NCBI GenBank assembly: GCA_030278955.1
Contig: JAOANR010000009.1
Coordinates: 41,316,945-41,380,944, forward strand
From: Hygrophila difformis
Taxonomy: Eukaryota; Streptophyta; Magnoliopsida; Lamiales; Acanthaceae
DNA length: 64,000 nucleotides
Direction: 5' to 3'
The position numbers and the translations under genes were made by a program. Under the pieces are notes generated by a model that made no database searches, was not told the DNA's origin, and saw nothing but the letters and a program-made list of their open reading frames with translations. Shown in pieces: positions 46,450 to 58,100 of this stretch; positions within the stretch are counted from its first letter, which is position 1; the number at the start of each line of letters is the position of its first letter.

Positions 46450-46549
46450 AATGTATATAGTATATTGGTGTTAATACGGAATGTATTTGGTATGCTGGTC
46501 TCGTATTGGAAGTATTTCTTGCTGCTGGTCTTTTTTTAATAAAAACCCC

Positions 46550-46676
46550 TTGTTTTAAACTATTTTTCTGAAATACTTTAGCCTTGCATCTCTCAAGCGA
46601 GCTCGAATGAGTCGTGTCTTGCTTGGGAGGTGTGGCGGTGGCATCCGGCCTGGGTTACCAAAATCGGGGTGTTACA
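46550..46676 (+). repeat. 3' LTR of gypsy element 1, last part
   Basis: Resumes at TTGTTTTAAACTATTTTTCT and ends GGGGTGTTACA. Followed by AATTC (46677-46681), the target duplication. Confidence 0.9.
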
Positions 46677-46681
46677 AATTC

Positions 46682-47764
46682 TTCGAAGAATTTGGAATGT
46701 GGTTTCAGATGAATCATCACTCGAGTCGAAGTCGAAATGGGTTAGGAATTGGATAAGAAAGCCCAAAAACAATCTAGGGACCAAGCCCAAAAGAATGTAC
46801 GAAGAAAAACTCAAATAGAGGAGCAAAGGCCCAACACAACCTAGCCCAGTCCAAGAGGGCTGAGGCAAGCTGCGCTAGGCACGCGCCCAAAAAGGCAGTG
46901 CATGCCACGAGCGCATGGTAACAAGCTACTAGCCGTTGCCAGGTTTTTCACTTTACTTTTCTTCCTTAATTCGTATTTTAATGCTAAGTATTGACACCTA
47001 GGACTCGTAGGAGGTATTGGGGACTCTTAGAGACTTCATTTCGCTGCTAGAAAACAATCCAACTTGTTGAGAATTATCCCACATTTGTTAAGCTCAACCT
47101 GATCAAGCTTAGTGTAGATATGTTTGATTTTGGAGGCCTCTAGATGGCAGTTTTAACTTGGTGGAGTATCTGAACCATTCCCCATTATTACATCTCGTTA
47201 TGGTCGGCACTAGATCCCATTATCACCCCACTCATTCCCCTTAATCAACCAGAACGCCATCCATTCTATACTTCCGTTTTCCAGAAACTTGGTGAGTTCT
47301 TGAGTGCTTTCTTGTGTGTTTCTATGGAGAACTCGAACAAGGGAGTGCTTTGGAGTTTGGACGATTTCCTGATATAAGTTTATGTTTAGAATTGATTTCT
47401 TCCATATTGATTCGTAGGATAGGATCTAACAAGAGATCCTTTCATATTTTGTCTCCAAATCATGGAAATTAAGTGTTGTTAAGTTCATGGGATATTTTCG
47501 TAGATTCCGAATCTTACATTTTCATTCTAAAGGATTAAAACTTCATCACAGGTAAGTTAACTCTGTTCATCTTAAGTTTTGGGAGTTTTGATTGAAGGGT
47601 TTTGGATCTACATGTCTAGAGACACCATAGAGTCGAATTTGTCAATATATGCATTATCTGAAATACTTGTTTTTGATCGAGTTAGAGATCTCTTCTTGTA
47701 AATGTTTCTTCATAAGAATTTTTTCTCACATCAAAAAGAATATTCTATATAAATTTCATAATTA
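46682..47764 (+). mobile_element. Continuation of the older gypsy-type LTR
   Basis: Picks up from 29763 across the inserted element. It contains LTR-like phrases (AAGCCCAAAAACAATCTAGG, and a late ACAGGTAAGTTAACTC that parallels TTCCGGTAAGTTAGTTC in gypsy element 1 LTRs). Its own end was not identified; it may be cut by the CACTA-like sequence that follows. Confidence 0.4.
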
Positions 47765-48065
47765 AAAAAAAAAAAGAATTAGCTACCGAAGTTTTTGTCA
47801 CTAATTCAGTCGCTAGGGTATTTTTTATTTAAAAAAAATTACTAGGGGAGAAAAGACTAGCGACCGACGTTTTTCGGTCGCTAATAGTGACTGATTTTCT
47901 CTCCGTTGCTATTTTCGGTCGCAAATTTGTTATAGGAAAATTTAGTTCGCTAATTTGCGACAAAAAATTTTCTGCCACTAATTCGGTCGTTAATTGGCGA
48001 CAAAAAATTTTGGTCGCTATTTCGGTCGCTATTTTCGGTCACTAAATTGACTTTTTCTTGTAGTG
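47765..48065. mobile_element. 3' terminal part of a CACTA transposon
   Basis: Dense subterminal GGTCGCTA/TAGCGACC motifs in both orientations, ending TTTTTCTTGTAGTG at 48052-48065. Same family of ends as 1660-1821. No matching CACTACAAGAAA start in the window. Confidence 0.65.
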
Positions 48066-48263
48066 TGTGTGTTATATTTTATTCTTTTTTGTTTCTACAA
48101 TCTACATTATACTGTCACAACTACAAATAAGATGTTTTCAATGCATATCGTATTTCCATGTCAAACATGAAAAATCTAATTAAATGCATTACATATTCTC
48201 ATTATAATTGTAATACCCGTTAAATTTAGTTATAGCATTTTTTTTAAAAAAAATAGTGAGATA

Positions 48264-48523
48264 CGCCCTCTTTGCCATTTAATTTGTGTTGTTTGATTTC
48301 TGCACACAATCCAATGCATGTTTTCAACCTTTAATATCTCAAAATATGTATAATTAAAAATTATATAAAATATATATTATAAAACTACATGATCATACGA
48401 TTTTAACAAGACCCAACTTGGCTATTTTTTTCCGAATGTATATCTACAATAAAATTAAGTCAAAGCTAAACAATGAACAGTGTAAAAAAGTCAAACCAGA
48501 CAAGATAGCTGAGACGGAGGGAG
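48264..48523 (+). mobile_element. Stowaway-like MITE, copy 4
   Basis: 260 bp flanked by TA (48262-48263 and 48524-48525). The right end GAGACGGAGGGAG is the best-preserved Stowaway terminus in the window. Core blocks AACAAGACCCAACTTGGCTA and CAATGAACAGTGTA are shared with the other copies. Confidence 0.82.
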
Positions 48524-48776
48524 TATAATTTAATAGAAGAATTGTCTTCTATGAATTAAAATTTAATAGGAAGTGGGTTACAATTAAAAGAATTTGTGAA
48601 CAATGAATTATTTTCCCAAGTTTAAAATGGAATGATATGGGAATATTTTTATTAGGAAAAAGTTATAACATTTAGGTATCTTTTTTTATCCAAGCATTTC
48701 TTGGGTCTCTTTTCCAAATCAACTCTCCGCATTAGTTCGAACCAAAACCTTATTTAAGTCGTTAGAACTCCACTAC

Positions 48777-50930
48777 ATGACCGGTCACGGAGGAGGTTTC
48801 CGTGTGGGTGGTCAGGGCGAAGGAACTGGTGAAGGCCAATTGCGGAGAAGGTCTCCGGGAGGGTACGTATCAGGTGATGATGGGGGCAAACCAAAAAACT
48901 ATCTGTACGGCGTCTTCGTGGGGAATGTAACAGTGGCAGCGGACGTTGGGATTTTATTCCGAGAAATTGACAAAGTGGCCAGAGTGAGGGAGTGGTTCAT
49001 CCCTATTAGAAATTGGCCGGAGAAGGGGTTCAAGTTCGGTTTCTTTCGTTTTAATAGTAAAGGAGAGGCGCTCAGAGTCATAAGGAGGATGAACGGGAAG
49101 GAATGGATGGGGAGACAGTTGAGGGTGAGATGGGCTTATCCGAGCAGGAGGGGCGGAGCAGCTGATGGAGTTCCCTATAGGAGTGGAAGAATGGTTGGAA
49201 GAAGTTCGTTTGAAAGAAGAGGGAACCAGAAGAGCGGGAGAGTGGCTGCTCAAAAATAATATATCCAAAAAGGTGCATGGCGGGATGAACGTACGTATGC
49301 AGAAGTGATTAGAGGGCGGGGCTGGCAAGTGTCCGGGGGAGATGGAAGCAGAAATGGGTCTGGGATGATAAGGTTGGACGTCGATCGAAGAAATCTGGAA
49401 TGGCTCGAATGTTCGGCAGTGGTTAACATACAGAGTTTGGAAACCCTCATAAATTTCCAAGACTGGTTGTATGAAAAATATCCGGAGTGCGGGGAAGTAA
49501 GATATGGGGGAGGACATTCGGTTCTGGCTGTATTTTGCAATAGTCGAGCTAGAGATAGTTTCCTATCTGATCGAGGAGATCGGATATTTATCTCATGGAA
49601 ACGAAGATGGGAACATGGCGGCATGATAAGCAGACATCTGGTTTGGGTATACGCTTACGGGATACCTTTGGAAGCATGGAGTGAGGACAACTTCCGGAAA
49701 GTGGTGAGTGGATGGGGAAAGTTGATTAACATAGATGGTGAAACAAGGGACCGGAAAAGGCTTGATCGAGCAAGGTTATTGGTGGCAGTGAATGATATGG
49801 GGCGGATTCCGTTAAAAATGGAGGTTCGAGTCGGCGGCAACATGTTATCAATCAGATGGATAGTTAATTTTTGCGAGCCTGTAGTAGTATCGGATGTCGG
49901 AAGGGAAGATCAGCAAGCAGTAGAGGTGGGCGGTCAGAAAGGGGAGAAGGAGGTAGAGGTGCGACCGGAGAAGCAGGTAGGCGGCGAGTCGAGGACTTTG
50001 GTGTGTGGGGAGGTGGAACAATCATTTGGGCCGGTGCATGGGGGACATCAACGTTCTTTTTCGGCGGTTGTATCTTCCGAGGTCTGCAAGGCAGTTGGCG
50101 TTCAGTGTTCCCAAGGCTTGGAGAAGAGTTATTCTGGTAATCCAGAGGGACATTTGGAGAAGCCGATAGGTGAGAGAGATGGGCTGCTAAATGTTGACAT
50201 GTCATACAAGTGGGCCGAGTGTGATGGAATGAGCACAGAGTTGGGCTGTGAGAGTTTTCAAAATGGGCCAACTTTTAACATGGGAAATGATATAGGAAGT
50301 AAGGCGGGGGTTTTATCATCTAATCCTTATAGGAGCCCATTAAATGAGGCTATGGTAAGGAATCAGGATAGGCCCAACAATGATGAAAGTGATAATGCAG
50401 TAAGTGGGGAAAGAGTCGAACAGGAGGTAGTGGGCGTCATCTCACTAGACAGAAGGAGAGCGGAGATTAGAAAGTTGGGGGAGGAATCCCATGGCGTCGA
50501 AAGAGTGGGGAGCCCTGGGGAAAAGAGAATTGAAGGCGGTTCGGAAGATGACTCTAGTCAGAGGGCTTGTGATAATTTAATTGAGGGGATGGGTAAGGAA
50601 TTGGAGGCTGAATTTCAGAAAGTGGAGGATGCTCTAGTTAGAGTCATGGAGGGTCGATCGAGACTGCAGAGAGGGAGGCGCAAGAAAGGTAAGAAAGCTG
50701 GTTCAAAGTACAAAAAGCCGCGGACTAAGGGACTACAGGCGAAGGTATCGGTGGTGGATGATTTCGCCAGACTTGAATTCACTACAGTGAGGGTTAAGGG
50801 AGGTATAAAGGTCGTAGATGTTAATGAGGCAGAGGAAATTGTTGATTTGGCTAAAATGCTAGGGCTGGGCTGTGCGGTGGGTAGGGATTTGGCGATTGGC
50901 AGAGTTTGTGAGGAGATGATTAGGGATTAG
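48777..50930 (+). pseudogene. LINE ORF1 with RRM domain, one in-frame stop
   Basis: 718 codons from ATG 48777 to TAG 50928, interrupted once by TAA at 49257. Without that stop the frame continues (YIQKGAWRDERTYAEVI). Residues about 42-120 form an RNA recognition motif with RNP2-like YGVFVGNV and RNP1-like KFGFFRF. After the stop comes a conserved plant L1 ORF1 region (LEWLECSAVVNIQSLETL, VWVYAYGIPLEAW, ENFRKVVSGWGKLI), then a long variable, charged part with a basic cluster (RGRRKKGKKAGSKYKKPR). It would bind the element RNA in a ribonucleoprotein. The stop may be recent or read through; I call it a pseudogene because of it. Confidence 0.85.
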
Positions 50931-50967
50931 GATTGTGGGTCGGGTATTGAGTGGTTAAAGTTTTCTC

Positions 50968-52213
50968 ATGCGGATAATTACTAGTAATCTGAGGGGGCTG
51001 AACGGGGGTGTAAGGCGTAGGGCGGTGTCGAGATTGTGCAAAAAAGTTAGGCCGACTGTATTATGCTTTCAAGAGACAAAGATGGAGAATATCCAAGAGC
51101 GGCTAGTATTTAGACTGTGGGGATCTAAGGGTTGCAGGTATTGCTTCCTGCCGGCGATTGGGAGTGCGGGTGGACTTTTGGTTGTGTGGGAAGGGAGCTG
51201 CTGCTCATTCACAGTCGTAGAGAGTGTTCACAATTTTATCTGGGTGAAGGGGAGAATAAGGGGACTGAACGGGGATTTTAATATTGTTTGCATTCACGCT
51301 CCAAATGAGAGGGGGGACAGATTAGAGTTTTGGAACCTGTTGCTGCAGAAGTGCGATATGTATAATGGGGAGTTTTGGTATTTGGCAGGGGATTTCAACG
51401 CGGTAGTGAGTGCGAATGAGAGAGTAGGAGTGAGTGAGGATTTAACATCGATTCGTGATTTTAGAGAGTTTATTGATAGCATGGGATGTATGGATATACC
51501 GATGGGGGGAGGACAATTTATATGGTTCGGACGAGGTGGGAGAGCGAGGAGTAGACTTGATAGATTCTTACTGTCGCCTAACTGGTTTAGCTTATTAGGG
51601 GGGGTTAGCCAAAGGCGGTGTGACTCTGTACTTTCCGACCACTACCCAGTGAGTATAGAAGTTGGGGAAAAATCTTGGGGTCCGAAACCATTCCGTTTCT
51701 ACAATTATTGGTTGGAAGAGAAGGGGTTGGCAGATATTGTTCGAGAAGTCTGGGGGATGGAGAGGTCATACAGGGGTAATATATTATTTGGGAAGCTGAG
51801 GGAATTGAAAAGGAAAATTAGAGCTTGGGAGGGGTATAATGCTTCGGATGTAGAGAAGCGAATAGAGGGCTTGCTGTATGAGATCGGTGAAATTGAGGGT
51901 TCTTTCCAGGGAGTCAGCGTGAGTGAGGAAGTCAGGACAACATGGTTGGGTAAGAAACAGGAATTGAAGGTAGTATTATTGGCCGAGGAGAGGAGGTGGC
52001 TTCAAAAGTCGAGAATCCGGTGGCTTAAGGAAGGGGACCAAAATACTAAATTCTTTCATACAGTGTCTGCCATTAATCGTCGACGGAATCACATAGGGAC
52101 TATCAGAGTGAACGGTGAAATAATTGAGGAGCCCCGAGTGATCAAAGAGACGACACATGCTTATTTTAAGGCAATGTTCACTAAACAATCGACTGAAATT
52201 TTTCAGGTTGCTA
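50968..52213 (+). pseudogene. LINE ORF2, N-terminal part (endonuclease, RT start), cut by insertion
   Basis: Starts 37 bp after ORF1. The endonuclease keeps its key motifs: SNLRGLNG, QETKM, GDFNAVVS, RSRLDRFLLS and SDHYPVSIEV. A linker (RWLKEGDQNTKFFHTV, a conserved plant L1 motif) follows. The frame is open up to the gypsy insertion, after which it would read three chance codons in the LTR. The continuation from 63177 is in phase once one copy of the 5-bp duplication is discounted, so ORF2 was open when the gypsy element inserted. Confidence 0.9.
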
Positions 52214-54765
52214 TGTAACACCCCGGATTTGGTCACCCAGGCCGGGACGCTACCGCCACACCTTCCAAACAAGACCCGATTAAATCGAGCTTATTTAAAA
52301 GGATGCTAAGGCTTAAGTTGCATCATTGACTTAAAAATATTTAAAAATCATTCAAATAAGCCCGAAGTTTAATCAAAGTATAATACACGTAATAATATTA
52401 AGCAGTGCGGAAGCAAAAATAAACAGGGCCAAAACATGCGGCCAAAACCAGAGTCTGAGTCCAATGCATAAATTAAAAATAATTGAAATGCGACAAGTCT
52501 TGTTTTTAAAATGGAAATCCCATCCCTTCATGCGATGCTTACTCTGCGAAATCTGAAAAGAAAATAAAACAACAATTTATCAGTACAAAGGTACTGCGTA
52601 AGTTAATATATAGCACAACGAATTTTAAAAGTTTTTAGGAGAGTATACAAAATAATATATTTATTTAAAAAGACGAATAAATAAATTAATTTAAAATCTC
52701 TTACACATATTCCACGAATATTTTACCAATGTTAGTTATGATCGAGGACACCCCATTAATATATCCTAGGGACGAACCCACAGGACCAACCTTTGGGACT
52801 TTATACCCACAAGGACTCAAACATATCCTAGGGACGAACCCTTGGGATCAACCTCTGGGACTCGTACCCACGAGGTAAGTGCATGCAGCGGACCCTATAC
52901 AGACACACTCCGGAGCCCTAGATAACCCATACGGATACATCTAGGAGTATAGACTCATACATCACAATAATCAATGCCGTTTTGGCTACAAAAGAGGGGG
53001 CGGCCCAACGAGCTCACGCCAAGTGCACTTACCCTCTAACACATGGCATCCCACTCGATCAAAACCTCCAAAGTTTAAAATTCACATTTTTATCATTCCA
53101 ATATATTCGCCACATATCCAGATTTCATACATATCCAAAACCGAGTAGCAATCGACTCTTAGTTCATCAAATAATCAAAATAGCATTTACCGACCAAAAA
53201 TGACATTATAGCAGTTTCTGAAATCGCCTTTAAAAATGCATTAAACAATTTTTTAAAATTCTGGAAAAATTACAGTGGCTAGGAATCATCAAAATAAGCA
53301 TTTTTCATAGAAATAGCCATCTCAAAATTCGGACTCTAAACTGGTCATTTTAATCGATTTCAGAAAGCTATTGATTTACAATTTCGCATACTTCAGTAAA
53401 TTCGACCACAGTGAGTTCAAAAATTCATAACAATTTCATACATGCTCCAAAAATCATGAAATTTTACAGGGATGTTCTAGACACATATTAGAACAAGTTT
53501 CATGAAGACATCAAGCACTAAAAACGATCATAGGCAAGAGTGAATCGAACAACAAAACTGACTACATACATACATTATATCTGTCAACTTATACGCAGAA
53601 AATACCAGATCGAATTTGGGTGACCAAAACATGTCCAAAAATTATAAAAATTTACAGAGAGCATCTTTAGGACATTAAGAACAAGTTTCATTTTGGAAGG
53701 TTCTCCTAAAAATGTACGGATCATGGTCGAATTCACAGAATAATAAGATTGGTCATAGGAAAACCCTATTTGGCAGATTTTGTAAGAAAGAGAGATGATC
53801 CAATATCTCGAGTTATACTCAACCAAAACTCCTAAAAATCGACGTGCACAATACTAACTTACTTGGGATGAGTTTAGGATCGAAATTTCTCTTGGTAGAA
53901 CTCCCTCGATCGTCCGGATCGGCCTCAACAGTCCCCTCCTCCTACGATGGATCCTATATTCGAACGGTTGGAGAAATTCTTATCTTAGAGGCCTGTATTC
54001 CGAGTTTAGGACTAAGGAAAATGAATGAAATCCTCACTTACCCAAGTAATTATAGAGTGGAAGTGCCAACTTCGAAAGAAATCTCTGCAATTCCTATGAA
54101 CAACTCTCAACTCTCACAAACACTCCAATGATCTCAGATTTTTCAAACAAATGAAATGGAGAGGGGTTGTGAGGTTAAATAGAAGTGGGAATCTGAAATG
54201 ATTGGATCCAATGATGGCATTAAGACCCTAGGTGAGTGGTGAGTGCTTGATGACTGATAACTCCCGAAGTTAAAGCTCCCATACCCCCACTACTCCACCT
54301 TGCTCAACCATGGTCCAACTAATGCCTCATCAAGCTTGTAAGTCACCTTAATCAAGGTTTGTGGAGGGTTAACACACCCCAAAATCTATCCAAAATCATC
54401 CCCACACACCCTCCAACGTCTGGAAATCAATTTGGAGTCGTTAGGAATCGTCCACCACCGAATTCATGACATGAAACGCATAGGGCGTTATGAGTTCGCC
54501 ATAACAGCAGGGTGGCGTGCTGGTGGCGCGCACCGCGCCGCCACCGCGCGGCCACGAGCCTGCGATTTTTTTTTTAATAAATAATATTATGATTTTTAAT
54601 CTCTTAAAAATCATAATACGAATTATCCGAGATTGTTGGGATAATTCGATACATCTATCCCGAGTCGCGATTATCCGAAATATTTAATTCCACTCTCTCG
54701 GAATTATTTCGATTTCGATAAATAAATCCAGATTCGTAAATTTCGGATTTTTTTCGGGTATTACA
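52214..54765 (-). repeat. 3' LTR of gypsy element 2
   Basis: 2,552 bp; in element orientation TGTAATACCCG... to ...GGGGTGTTACA. A TATA-like TATTTAA (about 54174-54180, minus strand) is followed by a pyrimidine-rich stretch. The TSD TGCTA lies just outside. Confidence 0.92.
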
Positions 54766-54958
54766 GTCTACCCTCCTTAGAAATCAACTTCGTCCTCGAA
54801 GTTGGGTCGCACTCGGACTGATAGTAATGCATGTAATGATTCGCACACATAAAATATTTGAGGTTTGAAAATTAAATTCTTACCTCGGCGTGCGAAGACT
54901 CTCTGCGGGGTATCACATCCTCCCCCCCTTAGAACTACAGTTATGTCCCCATAACTGC
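54766..54958 (-). promoter_or_regulatory. Polypurine tracts and 3' non-coding region
   Basis: On the minus strand, TAAGGGGGGGAGGA (54917-54932) and TAAGGAGGGTA (54769-54779), the second next to the LTR. Spacing and the intervening GAGGACGAAGTTGATTTCTA match gypsy element 1. Confidence 0.75.
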
Positions 54959-55114
54959 TCACGAGTCGTGTTGGAAAAGGTTGGGATACTTTTGCTTCAT
55001 ATCCGATTCCAACTCCCACGTCGCTTCTTCCGTACCATGATTAGACCATAGTACCTTTATCATTCTCACGGTCTTGTTTCTTGTGACTCTTTCTTTGACG
55101 TCCAGTATCTCAAT
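54959..55114 (-). pseudogene. Chromodomain of gypsy element 2, cut off by a stop
   Basis: In frame with the polyprotein but after its TAG (55115-55117). Reads IEILDVKERVTRNKTVRM, VLWSNHGTEEATWE and YPNLFQHDS before its own TGA (54959-54961). Corresponds to the end of the polyprotein in gypsy element 1. Chromodomains of chromoviruses direct integration to marked chromatin, so the stop would remove that function unless it is read through. Confidence 0.8.
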
Positions 55115-58100
55115 CTACTCCTCATACGTCAGATCATCGTCCAGCTCAATCACATCAGTTTGCAAGACGTGAGTTGGATCGTGTACATATTTCTTCAGCT
55201 GAGAAACATGAAACACGTTGTGCACCCGTGATAATTCCGGTGGAAGAGCCAATTGGTAGGCCAAGGTACCTACACGGTCTAAAATCTCGTATGGACCAAT
55301 GTAACGAGGACTCAACTTCCCTCGTTTGCCAAATCGCATCACCCCCTTCATGGGTGACACCTTTAGCATGACCTTGTCTCCCACTTGGAATTCCAACTCT
55401 TGTCGCCTCGTATCGGCATAGCTCTTTTGACGATCTTGCGCGGCCTTCATCTTTTGTTGGACAATCTGGATCTGTTTACTCATATCTTCAATGAGCTGAG
55501 GTCCAACAACTACAGAATTTTCATCCTTTGTCCAGCATAGCGGACTGCGACACTTGCGTCCATAGAGAGCTTCGAACGGTGCCATGCCAATGCTAGCGTG
55601 GTAACTGTTGTTATATGAGAATTCAATTAACGGCAAGTGGTTCTCCCAACTTCCCTTGAATTCAAGTACACACGCTCTAAGCTTATCCTCAAGCGTTTGA
55701 ATTGTCCGCTCCGTCTGACCGTCGGTCATCGGATGAAAGGCTGTGCTCATCTTGATGTGGGTTCCCAAGGCTTCTTGTAATTTTGTCCAAAAATTTGAGA
55801 CAAATCTACTGTCTCGGTCCGAAATAATATCATGTGGCACTTCGTGCCTTCGAACCACATTATCGATATATGCCTTGGCTAGTTGATCCATCGACCAATT
55901 GTCTTTCATTGGTATAAAGATGGCAGTCTTTGTTAACCGATCAACTATTACCCAAATTTTGTTCATCCCTCGAGGAGATCTTGGTAAGCCCGAGACAAAG
56001 TCCATGGAAATACTATCCCATTTCCAACTTGGGACCTCCAACGGTCTCACCAATCCCAATGGCTTTTGCCGTACTGCCTTTACCTTTTGGCAAGTTATGC
56101 ATTTAGCCACAAAATCCGCAACATCTTTCTTCATTCTTGGCCACCAATAGATTTTCTTCAAATCTTTATACAGCTTATCACCACCAGGGTGTACTGAATA
56201 AGGCGTACTGTGGCCTTCTTCCATCAATTTTTGCTTCAATTCCTCACACTTGTGAGGAACGCACCACCTCCCTTTAAAGCGAATACTCCCGTCATCGTGG
56301 ACTGTGAATCCTACCGCTTTTCCCTCATCCATCTTCTCCTTGATCCTCTTGAGATTCTCATCATCCGGCTGAGCTGCCAGAATCTCGTCAAATACGGTAG
56401 ATTCAATCGTCACGGCATTCACCCTTTCCACCACAGTCCCATAATGGACTAGTTCAGTTTCCAACCTTGCTAAGTCCATATATAGTCCTGACGGTAAAAT
56501 AAGAGTGTTTGTCGTGTGCTTCGCCTTTCGGCTCAATGCGTCTGCCACGACGTTTGCCTTTCCTTCGTGATAGGCTATATCCAGGTCGTAGTCTTTGATT
56601 AACTCAAGCCATCTCCATTGCCTCATATTTAACTCCTTTTGAGTAAATATGTACTTGAGGCTCTTGTGGTCCGTGAACATCCGACACGTTCGTCCGTATA
56701 AGTAGTGTCGCCAAATCTTGAGAGCGAACACCACCGCGGCTAATTCTAGATCGGGCGTCGGATAATTCTCCTCATGCGGCTTGAGCTGTCGCGATGCGTA
56801 GGAAATAACCCTCTGGTTTTGCATAAGTACACACCCGAGTCCTTCTTTTGAAGCGTCACTGTACACTTCAAAATCTTCCGTTTCTGATGGAAGTATCAGG
56901 ACTGGCGCTGTTGTAAGTCTTTTCTTGAGTTCATGGAAAGACTTTTCGCACTCTGTAGTCCATTCGAACTTTAACCCCTTCTTCAGCAGTTGGGTCATTG
57001 GCCTTGCAATCTTGGAGAAATCTTTCACGAATCTTCTGTAGTATCCGGCTAGTCCAGGAAAGCTTCTTACTTCTGTCTGTCTCGTCGGTGCCGGCCAATC
57101 AATCACTGCCGATATTTTTGCCGGGTCAACCGACACTCCCTTAGCCGATACTATGTGCCCCAAAAATGCGACTTCCTTCATCCAAAACTCGCATTTCGAC
57201 AGTTTTGCGTATAGCTGATTTCTCCTCAGAGTTCCGAGTACTTGATGCAAGTGTTTCGTATGCTCCTTATCGTCCCTTGAGTAAACTAGAATGTCATCGA
57301 TGAATACGACGACACAAGAGTCTAGCAACTCTCGGAAAACACTATTCATGAGGTTCATGAATACTGCGGGAGCGTTTATGAGACCAAAGGACATTACGGT
57401 GAATTCGTAGTGCCCATATCTCGTACGAACCGCTGTCTTCGGTATATCCTTCTCGGCTATACGCAGTTGGTGGTATCCCGATCTCAGGTCGATCTTGGAA
57501 AATACCGAAGCTCCTCTCAGTTGATCGAAAAGGTCTTCGATCCTGGGTAGCGGGTATTTGTTCTTAATCGTGACTTGATTAAGACCTCTGTAGTCTATGC
57601 ATAACCGAAGTCCACCGTCCTTCTTTTTAACGAATAGGACTGGCGCTCCCCAAGGTGACGTACTCGGTCGAATATAACCTTTTGATAACAACTCTTCTAG
57701 TTGTTCCTTCAGCTCTTTCATTTCTGCTGGTGCCATGCGATAAGGTGCCTTGGATACCGGTTCGGTTCCAGGTACCAAATCAATCGTGAACTCAACCTCT
57801 CGCTCAGGTGCCATCCATGGGATATCTTCTGGAAAAACGTCAGGATATTCTTTTACGACTGGGATCTCGTCGATTTTGTTTCCCTCGTCGTTGAGGTTAT
57901 GCACATAGCATGCATATAAGTGATAGCCTTTCCGTATGAGATTGTAAAACCTCAAGGCATTCACTACCTTAGCGTTTTTCTTTCGAGGCTGCATGTAATA
58001 CACAACCTTCCTCCCTCGACTCTTGGCTAAGGAAATCTTCTGCTTCTGGCACTCAATAACAGCTTTATATTGAGTCAGAAAATCCATGCCTAAGATGACG

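Larger units (their letters stand above)
40819..46549 (+). mobile_element. Mutator-like element with inverted termini, nested in the gypsy 3' LTR
   Basis: The 5' LTR copy lacks this 5.7-kb block, which proves insertion. The left end (GGGAAATGTCAAATAAAGGC) and inverted right end (reverse complement GGGGTTTTTATTAAAAAAAG) align over about 90 bp, including AATACTTCCGATACAAGACC versus AATACTTCCAATACGAGACC. Long TIRs starting with G runs suggest the Mutator superfamily. No 9-bp target duplication was found at the junctions; about three LTR bases seem lost. It carries a multi-exon gene fragment rather than a recognisable transposase, like a Pack-MULE or a plant-mobile-domain MULE. Confidence 0.75.
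29764..46676 (+). mobile_element. Tekay/Del-like chromodomain gypsy retrotransposon with a nested insertion
   Basis: LTRs start TGTAATACCCGC and end GGTGTTACA or GAGTGTTACA. They are flanked by AATTC at 29759-29763 and 46677-46681. Without the 5.7-kb Mutator-like insertion in its 3' LTR, the element is about 11.2 kb. It has an initiator-Met primer site, a small coiled-coil ORF, gag with zinc knuckle, protease, RT, RNase H, integrase and a C-terminal chromodomain: a chromovirus, and by its 2.5-kb LTRs and polyprotein type, Tekay/Del-like. All frames are decayed, and the LTRs differ by indels (for example about 24 extra bases near 39590 in the 3' copy). It is older than the relative at 52214. 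Confidence 0.92.
48700..52213 (+). mobile_element. RRM-type plant L1 LINE, first part (split by gypsy element 2)
   Basis: ORF1 with an RNA recognition motif, then ORF2 with endonuclease and the start of RT, up to the gypsy insertion at 52214. The second part resumes at 63177 in the same reading frame. RRM in ORF1 is characteristic of the L1 subclade described from sugar beet as BNR. The 5' end is uncertain (about 48.7 kb), and the 3' end lies beyond the window. Coding frames are much better preserved than in the LINE at 17.7 kb. Confidence 0.88.

Noticed and set aside
48211..48235. TGTAATACCCGTTAAATT as another gypsy LTR start
   Set aside because: Only about 15 bases resemble the LTR start, and the sequence after it does not match.
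52982..53203. ORFs repeated at 61389-61610 and in similar pairs
   Set aside because: They lie at the same position in both LTRs of gypsy element 2 and have no coding signature.
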